Shown here one piece after another: positions 35,933-49,100 of a stretch of DNA of 64,000 bases. Below the pieces are notes generated by a model, which ran no database searches, was not told where the DNA came from, and saw nothing but the letters and a program-made list of their open reading frames with translations. The DNA comes from Chiridota heheva (Eukaryota > Echinodermata > Holothuroidea > Apodida > Chiridotidae). Positions within the stretch are counted from its first letter, which is position 1. The number at the start of each line of letters is the position of its first letter. Location: NCBI GenBank assembly GCA_020152595.1, contig JAIGNY010004599.1, positions 114,229 through 178,228 on the forward strand, given 5' to 3'. Both the position numbers and the translations under genes were made by a program.

Positions 35933-36596
35933 GATGTTGTTATTTATTCAAACAAAATAGCCTGATGGATCCTAGGGTGGGAGGTTGGTACTGTATCAAC
36001 CAACTTCTGGTTTGGCTGTAGACCTGCTCTGTTACTCCTGTGGCAGATTGTAAAGGAACCCCATAAAAGGTGATAGGTTTTGCCATTGATCCATTGCAGG
36101 GTTACCGTTCGGGTAGATTTCAGAGGGGCGGAGCTTCCTGCCAATATTGCACTATACTAGGTCAACATTACTAAACAAGGTGGCAATCCATGGAATTGCT
36201 GATCTTATTTATTACCTTCTCACTTTGAAGTTCGCATAGCTTTAATGAATGAATTTATAAGCATTGGCTAAATAAACAAAAAGGAAACTTTACATGACCT
36301 TCCATCACCCCACCATGCACTTAAAGGTTTCCCAGGGTATGATCAAGACACACAATTACCTCATCAGTAATAACCATTGAAGTAATAAGAGAGAGTGCTG
36401 ACTTCCCATTGACAGCTGTGGTTAGTGTGTGAAGCCAACATTAATGATAAAAGTCATCAAAATCACTTTACTTAAAAAAAGTCACTTTTATTATTCGTTA
36501 TTATTGGAGTCAATGGGGAAAACCGATTTTGGTGACTTTTAGAAACACATGCTGGCTTTACACACCAATAACAAGAAATTTGATTATCTTCCTTTT
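35933..36596. other. Intron sequence, nothing recognised
   Basis: No array or element was recognised. Confidence 0.5.
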
Positions 36597-37896
36597 AACC
36601 TTTTTGGTTCTGACACGATAGCATCAGGAAGCTATGCGGTCATGATGGCGTGTATGTATGTGTGTGTCACGGCCAGATCGTATATGTGATATCTCAAGAA
36701 CGGTAAACTGGATTCATGTCATATGTGGAACACACATAGCCCATGGATTGTAGATGTGCTGTATTGTTTTTGATGGTGATGTCATGCATATTAATGAGTA
36801 GGCAGGACTTAATGTAAAAAAAATCATATTTTAACAACCGCATGTCTGTTTTGTTTTATATTTGGTGTAATTATAATGTTAGCTGGTATGTACATTTTCA
36901 TGATGTAAACATGTTGAATTTTATTAATATGCATGGTGGGTGGGGCTTAATATGATTTTGCTGAAAAAACTTGTAAACACGGTATCTCAGGAAGAGTAAA
37001 CTGGATTCATGTGATATTCAATACACAGATAGCCCATGGTCCATAGATGTGCCCTATTGTTTTTGATGGTGATGTCATGCATATTAATGAGTAGGCCGGG
37101 CTTAATGTAAAAATCTTGTAATGTTCATATTTTAACAACCGCGTGCCTGTTTTGTTTCATATGTGGTGTAATTATGATGTTGGTGTGTACATGATTATGA
37201 TGTAAAAACATTGAATTTCATTAATATGCGTAGTAGGCGAGGCTTAATATGATTTTGCTGAAAAAAGCGTGTAAACACGGTATCTCAAGAACAGTAAACT
37301 GGATTCATGTCATATTCGATACACAGATAGCCCATGGTTTGTAGATGCACCCTATTTTTTAGTGATGGTGATGCCATGCATATTAATGAGTAGGCGGGGC
37401 TTAATGTAACAATCTTGAAATGTCAATTAACAACCGCATGTCTGTTTTGTTTCATATTTAGGATAATTAAGATGTTAGCTGGTGTGTACAAGTTCATGAT
37501 GTAAAAACATTGAATTTCATTAATATGCATAATGAACAGGGCTTCACATGATTTTGTTGAAAAAAGCTTGTAAACAATATCTCAAGAACTGTACTTGAGA
37601 TTCAGTTCATATTTAGTACATATACAGATATTTATCACATGGTCTGTAGATGTGCCCTATTGTTTTTGATGGTGATGTCATGCATATTAATGAGTAGCAG
37701 GGCCTAATGTAAAAATCTTGAAATATTCATATTTTAACAACCGTGTGCCTGTTTTGTTTCATATGTGGTGTAATTATGATGTTAGTTGGTGTGTACATGT
37801 TCATGATGTAAAACGTTGAATTTCATTAATATGCGTAGTAGGCGAAGCTTAATATGATTTTGCTGAAAAAAGTCTGTAAACACGGCGGTATCTTAA

Positions 37897-38933
37897 CCCT
37901 TACTCTACCAGGGCTTTAGAAATAGCGACCCCAATTTTCGTAACTTTTTTTTTTATATGCATTTTTGACAACTTTCCTTTCATTTTCTTTCGTTACAAGT
38001 TTGGTTGGAATAGATGCTAAGTTATTTATCTTTTGAGTAATTAAAACCAATTTAGGAAATATTAGACAGAATTATGCAAATTAAGCAATTTTTGGCTAAA
38101 TTTGGTCAACAAATGGTCAATCTTTGCAGAAGTATAACTTCTTGTCAGTATTGAAAACAGAGATTTGTGTTACATATTTAGATTTATTTTGAAATTTCCT
38201 TTCTAATGATACTAATCTACATTTTTTAGAAAGAAAGGGTAAGCTTTTATCATCAAAAATGATAAAAGTCAAACGTTCCCTGAAAGCTGCAGCAGAAAAA
38301 TAATTATGCAGTGGTCACGGCGGGACTCGAACCCGGAGCGCTCGCACGCTAGTCGCGTACATTTCCTCTGCGCTACGTGGTTGTTGAAATTGGATAGCTG
38401 TAATTTTGTTCTTATAGGATAGGTTCTAAATAGAGGGGGGTATGCCTTTATTTATATGTCAAATGAAAGGAAATTTTAAGCGCTTTCGAACGGCAGTTCA
38501 ACCAAGCATGCGTGTTGTAAGGTTTGGGTTTCACGATTTTTTGAACAAAACCGGTCAAAAAAGGCAGAAATTCATGAAATTTTGCAGAAATTTCACTAGA
38601 ACAAAAGATTGGAGGTAGGGATTATAAAAATTATACCAGAAACCAATACTATCATTTCTTAGGACTTTCGTGTTTGACTTTGAAGCAAAAATGTAATCTT
38701 GAAATTATCGTAAAATTTAAAAGAAAAAAGGAAAAAAAATGGATTTTTTTTTTTAGCAATTATTGATTTTTACCCTTTTTCGATGTAATTTTTCTAAAAA
38801 TTATGTAATATGACCTCTAAAAAAAAGTTTCATTTTGTAAAAGAACTATCCGAGTACTTTAAAATGATACCAAGATTACTCGTATAGGACTGTGGTAAAG
38901 TCCCGATTTTATTTTTAGAAAAAGGTGGTTTGA
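37897..38933 (+). mobile_element. piggyBac-like non-autonomous element, right end deleted
   Basis: TTAA (37893-37896) precedes CCCTTACTCTACCAGGGC. The body is colinear with 34860-35928 to AAAAAGGTGGTTTGAA, then joins the host repeat (TACACAGATAGCCCATGG) with about 40 bp of element and about 35 bp of host missing. It carries the single-copy 42-bp-like segment (38494-38530) and the tRNA-like module (38310-38383, minus). Confidence 0.8.
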
Positions 38934-39129
38934 ATACACAGATAGCCCATGGTCCTTAAATGAGCCCTATTGATGTCATGCATATTAATGAGTAGGCGGA
39001 GCTTAATGTACAAATCTTAAAATGTTCAGATTTTAACAACCGCATGTCTGTTTTGTTTCATATTAAGGATGATTATGATGTTAGCTAATATGTACATGTT
39101 CATGATGTAAAAACATTGAATTTCATTAA

Positions 39130-40098
39130 CCCTTACTCTCCCAAGGTTCCAAAAATAAAATAAGCTATTTCTGAAATTTTTGAAAACAGGATTCTTTCAG
39201 CACTTTCTCTTCCATTTGTACTAAAACAAGTTCGACTTTTATGAAAGCTAACATGTTGAACTTTCCAAAAATTTGCATATTTCCGAACTCAAATATGCAA
39301 ATTAGGTCATTGAATTAGCATATTAGGTCTCCAAACATTCTATCTTTATGACACGCTTGTGCCTTGTGGCTAAATAGCAAAAAAATATGGATAGAATTTC
39401 TGAATCGTCCTTGGAAAGACCTTTCATTTGATACTATTCATGGATTTTTAAGAATCAGAAGGAAAAAAATGACGCAAATATGAAAAATTTGGTACATTTT
39501 GACCTAAAAATTATCCCCCGATTCTGTGAATAATCTATCTAATAGTGTATAGCACTAAATTTTCCAAAAAAATGCATTTTCCCCTTCTATGATGTCCAAA
39601 ACTAATAGAATGCAGAAAAACAAGATGTTTACATCATCATTTGCAAAATATAAAATAAGATTTCTCCTCTACCCGTAGAGATCTTAAAAACTCCAATACA
39701 ATATTTGGGCCGTTTTTTATGATTTTTTGATCAGAAAAGGTCAAAAATGGCCCAAAATCACAAATTTTGGCATATTTTCTCCAAAAAAACACAAACATGG
39801 ACCAAGTAGAAGTAAAAATCGTGTAGCAACCAACAGTTCAAATTATCTTTATACTTTACCTAAAAAAAAGAAATAGAAAAAATATTCACATATGACATTC
39901 GTCTTTGAAAAAAAAAAAAAAACCCGTTTTTCTTTTAAAATGCACTTTTTTGTAACGATTTTACTCAAAAAATTTCAATCTAACTCCCTAACAAAAGAAC
40001 CATATTATGATAGATCTATTCAATCTGGTTTGAATGAACTTATTTGCAGCTCTATAGGATTTTGGGAAGGTACTCAAAAAAAAAAAATGGAAAAGGGA
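39130..40098 (+). mobile_element. Diverged piggyBac-like element, left end only
   Basis: TTAA (39126-39129) and CCCTTACTCTCCCAAGG mark the left end, inserted into the CATTAATATGCAT site of the dispersed family. The interior is not obviously similar to the other three copies, apart from a stretch like GGTCAAAAATGGC. The right terminus is missing; the host repeat resumes at GGTGGTGATATCTTGC. Confidence 0.6.
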
Positions 40099-42235
40099 TC
40101 GAGGTGGTGATATCTTGCATATTAATGAGTATGCATAATTATGATGTTAGCTGGTATGTACATGTTTATAATGTAAAAATGTTGAAGTTTATTAATATGC
40201 ATAATTGGCAGGACTTAATATGATTTTGCTGAAAAAAAGCTTGTAAACAAGGTATTTCAAGAACAGTAAACTGGGTTTATGTCGTATTCGATACACAGAT
40301 AGCCCATGGTCAGTAGATGTGCCCTATTTTTATTGATGGTGATGTCATGCATATTAATGAGTAGGCGGGGCCTAATGTAACAATCTTGAAATGTCAATTA
40401 ACAACCGCATGTCTGTTTTGTTTTATATTTAGGATAATTAAGATGTTAGCTGGTGTGTACAAGTTCATGATGTAAAAAAATTGAATTTTATTAATATGCA
40501 TAATGGACAGGGCTTTACATGATTTTGTTGAAAAGAGCTTGTTAACAATATCTCAAGAACTGTACATGAGATTCAATTCATATTTAATACACAGATATCA
40601 CATGGTCTGTAGATGTGCCCTATTGTTTTTGGTGGTGATGTCATGCATATTAATGAGTAGGCGGGTTCTTAATTTTAAAATCTTGAAATGTTTATATTTT
40701 AACAATGGCATGTCTGTTTTGTTTCATATTTGGGATCATTATGATGTTAGCTAATGTGTACATGTTCATGATGTAAAACGTTGAATTTTATTAATATGCG
40801 TAGTAAGGTTGTGACACTTTTTTCCATAAACGTACAGCCGTCACCATTATGGTCGGTTAACAGTTTAACCATAAGTGATGATGTAATTATCCAGTGACGT
40901 AATATTCTATACTGTTTATGTGCGTAATCACTCATGCACATATCGGTCATTCACTCATGCAAACTTGCAAAGCCTACTGCTGTTTAGGGGATGGATTGCA
41001 TTTCCATGTTGGGGTAAATACTATAAACGAGTGCAAATGAGTGGTAAATTTATATCCTAACTAATAAATGCAAGACGAAAGTTCATGGAAAATAAATGGT
41101 ACTAAAATGAAAAGGGAACACACACCACCGGAGCTCAATCATTTTCATTACACGTGATGGAATGTCTTGAAGAGAATGAAAACAACCACGAAAATCACAA
41201 TACTGCACACTAACAAACTAGGTATTCATTCATGAAGAAAATATGTAAGAAACATACAATAAGCAATCCTGCAAAATAATTTTAAACAAAACTTTACTTT
41301 CAATAATCCCAATAATAATCCAAGCACTGTCAACAAAATTAAATAGGCCAAAACCGCCATAAAATATACTGCACATGTTCACACACACACAGCAAGTCTG
41401 CAATACCTCGCGCTTGAGATATCCAGGGGTGTCTAAGACATGCACAGTTTGGTTTTAATGTGGGATTGCCCTCAAATATTGCATGGCCCAATCAATGAGT
41501 CTTACACGAAAAAAGCTTGTAAACACGGTGTCTCAAGAACTGCAAACTGAATTCATGTCATATTTATTACACATATAGCCCATGGTCCATAGATGTGCCC
41601 TATTGTTTTTGATGGTGATGTCATGCATATTAATGAGTAGGCTGGGCTTGATGTAAAATGATATCATGCATACTAATAAGTGGGGGGGGAGGCTTAAAGT
41701 GAAAATTTGGAAAAAAGTGATAAATGAGCAACTATACATCCATTTTGCATCATATTGGGCATGATGTGTACATGCTTATGTTATCAGTAGATGTTATTAA
41801 TATGCATGGTGAGTGTGGCCCAATGTGAAAGTGCTAGATGATGTAAACACCATACTGTATCTCATGTACAATGTATTAGATTTGTGCTATATCAGGTACA
41901 CAGATGAGTAATGATCTGTACATATATGTTCTAATGGTGTAGTAGTGATATCATGAATATTAATGAGTAGGCGGGACTTACTGACAAATTTTTGAAATAT
42001 AATAAATGAGCAACCATTTTTGCATCATACTTACTTGCTATGATAATGTTGTTAATTATTGTGCAAATGGTAATCTTGTCAACTTAATTATTGATAAGCA
42101 TGGTGGGTGTGGCTTATGAATGAATATCATGGAACAAATATTTTATGATATACAATAACATGACAATTAATACAAATTTTGCAAATCAATCATCTTGTGA
42201 AAAAGAGCATCGGAACCACAAAATCTTTTGGTTTT

Positions 42236-42795
42236 GGTTGGAATTAGTTTTAGACAAATTGACATCAAGTTGGTGATTAGAACCCAAGTCAATGCCAGAA
42301 GAACAATTTTTTGAAGTGCCTAATATGAGTTTGTACAGTTGATGGAATTGAAAGTTGAGGCTGAGAAAAAGAATTACAGCTCATAACATAAATGTCACAC
42401 ACCAAGGTACAGCTAGAATGTATGATGTCAGTGTATTTTGAGTCATCAATATTAAGCACTTAGTGTGGATCCACTGATGACAATTGTCACACTAATGCTT
42501 TTGGGGATTTTCTACAATGGATACCACAGGTGCTGAACATTTTGAACAAAACCAATCATCATTTGATGAGGTGAGGGTGTTGTTAGCTACATTATTTTAC
42601 CTGCACACTTACCATTGACATGAATCTCAATCTTAATCTGAATAGGTTAAGTCGGCAAAAATCCTTCTAGAGGACATGAGTCACAGTCATCACAAAAAAA
42701 TACCTTTAAGTTAGTTTCAAGATTGTTAAGGAAATGCATGTGTGCTCATTTCCTGGGTTGAAATTGTGACTTGTATAATACTTGAATAATATCAA
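42236..42795. other. Intron sequence, nothing recognised
   Basis: No array or coding pattern was seen. Confidence 0.5.
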
Positions 42796-42985
42796 TATGG
42801 ATGCCACTCCTATGCACAGCTAGCACACATGGATGTCACTCTTTGCACAGCCAGCACACATGGATGCCACTCTTGTGCACAGCCAGCACACATGGATGCC
42901 ACTCTTGTGCACAGCCAGCACACATGGATGACACTCTTGTGCACAGCCAGCACACATGGATGCCGCTCTTGTGCACAGCCACATT
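42796..42985. repeat. 32-bp minisatellite
   Basis: The unit is ACATGGATGCCACTCTTGTG then CACAGCCAGCAC, about six copies with one or two shorter ones at the left. Confidence 0.95.
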
Positions 42986-43369
42986 TTCTTGAAGAAAACT
43001 TCCTGAATTTTCCCAACAATTAATAAAAACTTATCAAAAATTGTAAACAAATTTCCTGAAAGTGAAGGAAATTGCATCAAAATTGAAGCAAATTTCACAA
43101 AAATGACAGAAATTTTACGAAACTTGAAGATGTCCAGAGGAAAAGAAGCCATGGAATCTGAAACTTTAAAATCAATTCATTAGACCTTCATTATTGGGGG
43201 GGCCAAGATGGTATTTGGCCTTCCTGGAAAAATTATGAGGGGGCCACGACCCAAGCCCCCACTTCCTATGCCCTGTGCTTCATGGTGGAACTTGGGTGTT
43301 CAATCTTTGTGTTTCACTGCAATTATTCATTTTCGCCCATCTGCTCTCTTCCGCTCTCATGAAGCGGAG

Positions 43370-43945
43370 AAATGATCCATCAATCATCACAGTTAATGCA
43401 CATTATTACCTCGGGCATTATCTTACCATAGGAGAAATGACCCGTCAATCATCACAGTTAATGCACATTACTACCTCGGGCATTATCTTACCTTAGGAGA
43501 AATGATCTGTCAATCATCACAGTTAGTGCACATTATTACCACAGGCATTATCTTTGCTTAGGAGAAATGATCCGTCAATCATCACAGTCAGTGCACATTA
43601 TTACCTCAGGCATTATCTTTCCTCAGGAGAAATGATCCGTCAATCATCACAGTTAATGCACATTACTACCTTAGGCATTATCTTATCTTAGGAGAAATGA
43701 TCCGTCAATTATCACAGTTAATGCACATTATTACCTCAGGCATTATCTTATCTTAGGAGAAATGATCTGTCAATCATCACAGTTAGTGCACATTATTACC
43801 ACAGGCATTATCTTTGCTTAGGAGAAATGATCCGTCAATCATCACAGTCAGTGCACATTATTACCTCAGGCATTATCTTTCCTTAGGAGAAATGATCCGT
43901 CAATCATCACAGTTAATGCACATTATTACCTCAGGCATTATGAAA
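43370..43945. repeat. 65-bp minisatellite
   Basis: The unit is 65 bp: AGGAGAAATGATCCGTCAAT, CATCACAGTTAATGCACATT, ATTACCTCAGGCATTATCTT, ACCTT. There are about nine copies. A block of several units (43490-43630) recurs at 43750-43890. Confidence 0.96.
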
Positions 43946-44632
43946 CACGGCTATCTTTATCACCAGTTTGAAAACAAACTTCTCCCACTAAGACACCTAA
44001 CACGGATGATCACAAAAGTGCCTTGATTATTCAGCTTTGGCTTTGTGTAATCTTATACGCACAAATAACCTTAGGCTACTTGACTGGTGTGCATGGGAAT
44101 GGAAGATAAACATTCATTGTTTTGAGTGAAAACACAATACACTGAACAGGAAGTCGGGTTGGTATTGATCATACCTGACTTTTCAGAAAAAACTCAGGTG
44201 TCGTTAAAGAGAAACTTTTCGGCATGTATGTAAAATGATTCTCCTTTTTTCTGTCCTTGATGATTTTTACAACCAAACACTAAGCAGGAAATAACCATTT
44301 CAATTCGTAAAATACTTTTTTATGAATGAAAAACATTTTATGCACGTTTAGTTTCTCGCTGGGAGTAACTTCTCCATATGAGTTATTATGTACCTACATA
44401 ACGTAAACACCATCCAATTTGCCTGGTAGACAGTGGTCACGTGATATGTGATATACCCATGCATGTTCTCTATAGTATATAATGGTAATATTAATATGGT
44501 TATAGTTATATAGTAGTATATAATATGATAAAATAATAATATAATAGTAATATAATAATTATAGCCCCACCAACATTTCATACCAGTCAGTCAAAACTAA
44601 CCAGACATAGTGCTATCTTTTATCTTGTGCAG
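43946..44632. other. Intron sequence; A/T microsatellite-like stretch
   Basis: Positions 44475-44565 are AATATAATAG-type low complexity. Nothing else was recognised before exon G. Confidence 0.55.
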
Positions 44633-44715
44633 ATTCAACAAGAGAGCTCCCATATGATAGATGTGACTGGTGACCTTATCAACAAAACAGTTGTGCAAAA
44701 TCCAGGACTTAAAGA
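44633..44715 (+). CDS. TMEM245: TMEM245 exon G
   Basis: The 83-nt exon lies between TTTTATCTTGTGCAG and GTAAGT. It enters in phase 0 and leaves in phase 2 (27 codons plus GA). It encodes IQQESSHMIDVTGDLINKTV, then VQNPGLK. This is one of the best conserved stretches: vertebrate HQESVHMIEVTSNLINETL aligns without gaps. NKT is a possible N-glycosylation sequon at the position of vertebrate NET, which would fit a lumenal or extracellular loop. Confidence 0.94.
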
Positions 44716-45079
44716 GTAAGTCTCATGTTTGTTTCTTGTTGTTGGACAATCCTTGACAATTTCTGTCGCCATGGCAATGAAATCTTATTTTTTCACAACA
44801 ACAAAATTGAAAAATGTGTATTTTATTTGCCAGAGAAATAACACTTTTATGTCTCACCTGATGACCAAAATAAAAGATTCTTTGAGTAAGAAATGCACTG
44901 AAAATATTTTTGTAACATGAAGTATCTTTATTTACTGCCCCAAAATTACCGGCAATCCTGGTTCCAAATTTTTACACCGTAGCTTTGTCTCCACAAACCC
45001 TATGGTGCCATTACAATATGTACGATTTCATATCACATGGTTGGTTGTTTACCTAGGTTTATAACATTCCAACAGACCT
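44716..45079. other. Intron sequence, nothing recognised
   Basis: No element was seen between exon G and the SINE-like fragment. Confidence 0.5.
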
Positions 45080-45240
45080 CCATTGGAGTATTTATGTCAA
45101 GATGCCAAAGGCCATTTTATTAACCAGTTGTGGAACACTGGTTGGAGACCCACCAGAAATTGAACCCGGGATGCTAAATTGGAAAGCTGAAGCTTTATCT
45201 TACTACCACGGAGGTCTGTACATACAGACATACGTAGTCC
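45080..45240 (-). mobile_element. Possible tRNA-derived SINE fragment
   Basis: On the minus strand, CTCCGTGGTAGTAAGATAAA and, about 30 bases on, ATCCCGGGTTCAATTTCTGG resemble A and B boxes of a tRNA-like head. The 3' body is short and unassigned. Confidence 0.4.
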
Positions 45241-45535
45241 CGCTAGCACACATGATTTATGTAAGGAGGTGCCTGAAACCAAGGGTATGGTATCCCTGCT
45301 GAAACCATACACAAAATATGCTAGTTCCGTTGGACCGTTACTAACAATTTTCAGTTAAAATTTTTGGGCAATTCCATTTTTTTGCTTTTTGTGATGGAAG
45401 TACCAATTTTATGACCTGACTGTTTTTTTGTTTTTTTTTATATGACTAACAATCTCAATTTTTCCAGCAAATTTCCCTGGCATGTATATACTGCCCCACT
45501 TACAGTTTTGACTGAAATAAAGACATTATTATTAT

Positions 45536-45830
45536 TGTTGTTGTTGTGTATATAGCGCCTCTCCCATGGATCGAGGCGCTTCACAATAAAATTGATAATA
45601 CATAGACAAACTCTTAATATACAATATCAAAAAGTAAAAGAATTGCAGGACAATATACAAGCATAAAAGAATTGGTAAAAATCCCCAAACAAGATAATAA
45701 AACAAGAAAATAAATATTATAGACAGCATAAAACTTATTCAGTAGGAAAAGAGGAGTCTTAAGGGCCTTCTTAAAAGTATCAACAGGATTAGTTACAGGA
45801 TTTTTTCTCGTAATGACCTCCATTTACCAT
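45536..45830 (-). mobile_element. Possible non-LTR 3'-end fragment
   Basis: A (TTG/TTA)n run followed by TATATAGCGCCTCTCCCATG and GAGGCGCTTCACAATAAA resembles the 3' untranslated ends of L2/CR1-type elements, read on the minus strand. No coding domain is visible, so the assignment is uncertain. Confidence 0.4.
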
Positions 45831-46129
45831 TGCATTTTTTCTCTACAACGGAACTGGAAAAACTAGGTCTCTTGTTTACTCCCGGAAAAATCTCTCCCTC
45901 CTTCCCTCCATACACGACCGATTTTCCCAAATTCTCTCTCTGTGGATGGGTATCTGCTTTCAGTGAGACCGTTCTTTTGTTTTTTCCCTCCCATTGTGAC
46001 CAGACCTTCATGCCCTTATCAATACCTGTACAACAGCAGTTCTCCTGTAGTAGTTCTGTGGTTTTTTTTTCTAGTTGTCTCTGGTCTCTCAGCCCTTTTT
46101 TTTTTTTTTTTGTCATGACGAAACATTTT

Positions 46130-49100
46130 TGCCTTGACCCTCCATCCCCTCCCCGTGATCCACCTGCTACCTCCATTGACCATTCTTTAGCCCCAGCCCT
46201 TAAAGTTATAATCATACAGGCCACCAGTAAACCAGAAAGTTTCAAAAGAGTTTCCCCCTTTCACTCCACAGCCTTCTTTGTACCCTGCCCAAGGTCTCTA
46301 CCCTCAGATCTGGCGATCTCATGGTGCACTGCACCAGGGACACCCAAGTCACCACCCAGCAACACTCAAGCCACCACCCTCCTCACCACCAAAACCCTAG
46401 CTAATACTGGTATTGACGTTACAGTCATCCCCACTGTTCCCTGAAGTCCAGCAAAGGCGTCAATAGAACTAGAAGCTTTGCCTACTTGACCAATAAGGGC
46501 CTCGCTGAGCAACTTGCTAGTCAACATGTTACTAAAGCCCGTCATCATGTTCTAAAGAGAGACGGTGCCGAAACACCCACCAATACCATCTTCCTGACCT
46601 TTGTCACACCAACTCTTCCCTCCCACATCACTGCCGGCTACCTGAAAATCCAAGTCGTTCCTTACATTCCCAAACCACTCCGTTGTCATAAATGCCAGAG
46701 GTATGACCATGGGAAAAAGTCCTGCCGCAGCCAAGCGCGCTGTGGCAATTGTGGATCCCCGGACCATGACAGCACCTCCGGAACCAACACCCCACTCTGG
46801 ACCAATTACGACGGTGCTCACCCAGCCAACCATCCCTCATTCCTAAAAAACTGCCCCACCTGGCTTCAGGAATTGCAGATAACCAAACTGAAAATCCTTA
46901 ATCCCAACACATGACTTACCCGGAGGCCAGAAAACAATTCCTCGCTTCCCTCCACACTAAACCTTCCTACACCCAAAACACAACTAAAACTGACTCACAT
47001 GCCTAAACCAACCTTACCTGGCTCTTCTTACTCAGTCCTAAACCCATCATCATTGGCAACAACCCAACCACACCCATTACCAACCTTCCTTCAACACCTT
47101 TAATGCCATCAAACTCAAGCCCATCTGGCTAACAAACATCAAACCAAGAAACTAATCGACAAACAGCCCACCATCCAAACTCACATGTATGACACTGAAG
47201 AGAACATGGATTGTTTGATTACCAAACCCACCAAACATACTTCTTGTCCAACTTTCAAAAAACAACTTCTCCCAAAGAAACAGGGACAGATAAAAAACAA
47301 AAACAAGCCAACTCAAACCCAACAGATCTTCCTCCAAATAACCCCCTGCCTCCTTATTGCGTGCAACCCAAACAATTACAATAACACTCACAACATTATA
47401 CAATGGAACATCAGGAGCCTTAAGGCCAATTCAGAAGAAATTGACCTACTCGCCACCACCTTCAACCTGGTCGTCTTTTGCCTACAAGAAACCTTCTTGA
47501 AAACCACTGACCATTATTCCCTCAAGAACCTCGCTTACCACCATAAACATCAAGTGGACACTGACAGGGCTTGTAGGGGCATCTTCTTTCTCATTAGACA
47601 CAATATCCCACACAGCCCTGTTCATGTGAACACCAACCTTCAGGTCATCTGTATGTCTGTCTCCGTCTACAAAACCTTCACTCCTTGCAATATCTATCTC
47701 CCCCAATGCCAACGTTTAGCCAACCAGCCTTAACAACCTCATCTCTCAGCTCCCCCTTCCCTTCATTGTTCTTGGTGACTTTAATATCCACAACCCCCTA
47801 TGGGGCTCCAATACCACCATCCCCAGAGGCAAGCTTGTCGAAAATCACTCTTTGACAGCACCGCTTCTCCTTGCTCAACACTAACTCCCCAACCTACTTT
47901 CACCCTGCCACAAGCTCCCTCACCTGTATTGACCTGTCTATCTGTTCCCCCAACCTCCTTGATTTTAGCTGGAAGGTCACTGCTGATCTCTGTGGTAGTG
48001 ACCATTACCCTCTTCTTATTCACTGCAACCTTCAAATCTCCACAGACGACACCCCCAATTGGAACCTCAAGAAAGCCCACTGGTCCCTTTTCAAAACTCT
48101 TTGTGACTCCCACCTCTCCCCCATCTCCTCAAGGGTGAGCATCCCATGTCAAACTTCAGTAAGATCCTTATCAACATCGCCACCTGCTCCATTCCCAAAC
48201 CCCCTCATCACCCCCCAACCTCTGGTTTACTGATAACTGCAAAACCGCCATCAAGAACAGGAAAAGGGCCCTCAGGAACTTCAAAACTAACCTGACCACC
48301 CACAACCTCAACTTCTTTCGCATCAGCCATGCCAAAGCCAGGCGCACTATCAAGGTCAGTAAACCAACACTTGGAACAACTGTATCTCTTCTCTCACCAC
48401 CAGCACCCCCACTAAGAAGATTTGGAGAATGGTTAACAGCTTCCACGGCAGGGTGGGCAAGTCTCCCATCTCTCTTGGAATGATAACCTTCTAACCGCGA
48501 AAAAAGACACCGTTAACACCTCGCAGCCTCTTTCAGCAACATCTCATCCCATCTAACTACCCCAATGCTTTCAAAGCCAAAAAAGCTCTCGGTGTAGCCC
48601 GGAGTATCACATTTCCCTCCGACAATACCAAGAGCTACAACACCTCTCTCACCCTTTCTAAATTAAACCAAACCATCTACAATGCTAGCTACACCTGCAA
48701 GGGCCCAGATAACATCCCCTACCAGTTCCTGAAACACCTCCCCAACAAGGCCACCAATACCCTACTCACGATCCTCAACCACATCAGGTCCTCACACTCC
48801 TTTCCCCTTATCTGGAGGACAGCTATCATCACCCCCGTCCCCAAACCGGGGAATGACAGCACTGACCCCTCCATCTACTGCCCCATCGCCCTCACCTGCT
48901 GTCTCTGTAAAATTATGGAAAGGATTATTAACCAGAGACCAAACTGGCTCCTTGAGACCAACAGAATCCTCTTTCCTCACCAAAGTGGCTTCCGAACATG
49001 TCGCAATACCCTAGACCAGTGAATTACGCTCGGCACCGCTATCCAGGAATCTTTTGCAAGAATTGCCATCGTTTTCAACCTCGAGAAAGCTTTTGACACT

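Larger units (their letters stand above)
36597..42235 (+). repeat. Dispersed GGGGCTTAAT-family, longest copy with nested insertions
   Basis: The copy begins CTTTTTGGTTCTGACACGAT and ends AACCACAAAATCTTTTGGTT, whose reverse complement resembles the start, so imperfect terminal inverted repeats are likely. The interior is a series of subunits of about 300 bp. Each is made of two half-units starting GGCGGGGCTTAAT and ending near ATGCATATTAATGAG or CATTAATATGCAT. Two piggyBac-like elements (37897, 39130) are nested in it. Segment 40810-41500 is unlike the rest and may be another insertion. No transposase frame was found. Confidence 0.75.

Noticed and set aside
45830..46444. 204-codon + frame and 150-codon minus frame at the start of the I-type element, considered as a host gene
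   Set aside because: The later part (ALKVIIIQATSKPESFKRVS) looks like the gag-like ORF1 of the retrotransposon, and the frame breaks soon after. The opposite frame is a shadow.
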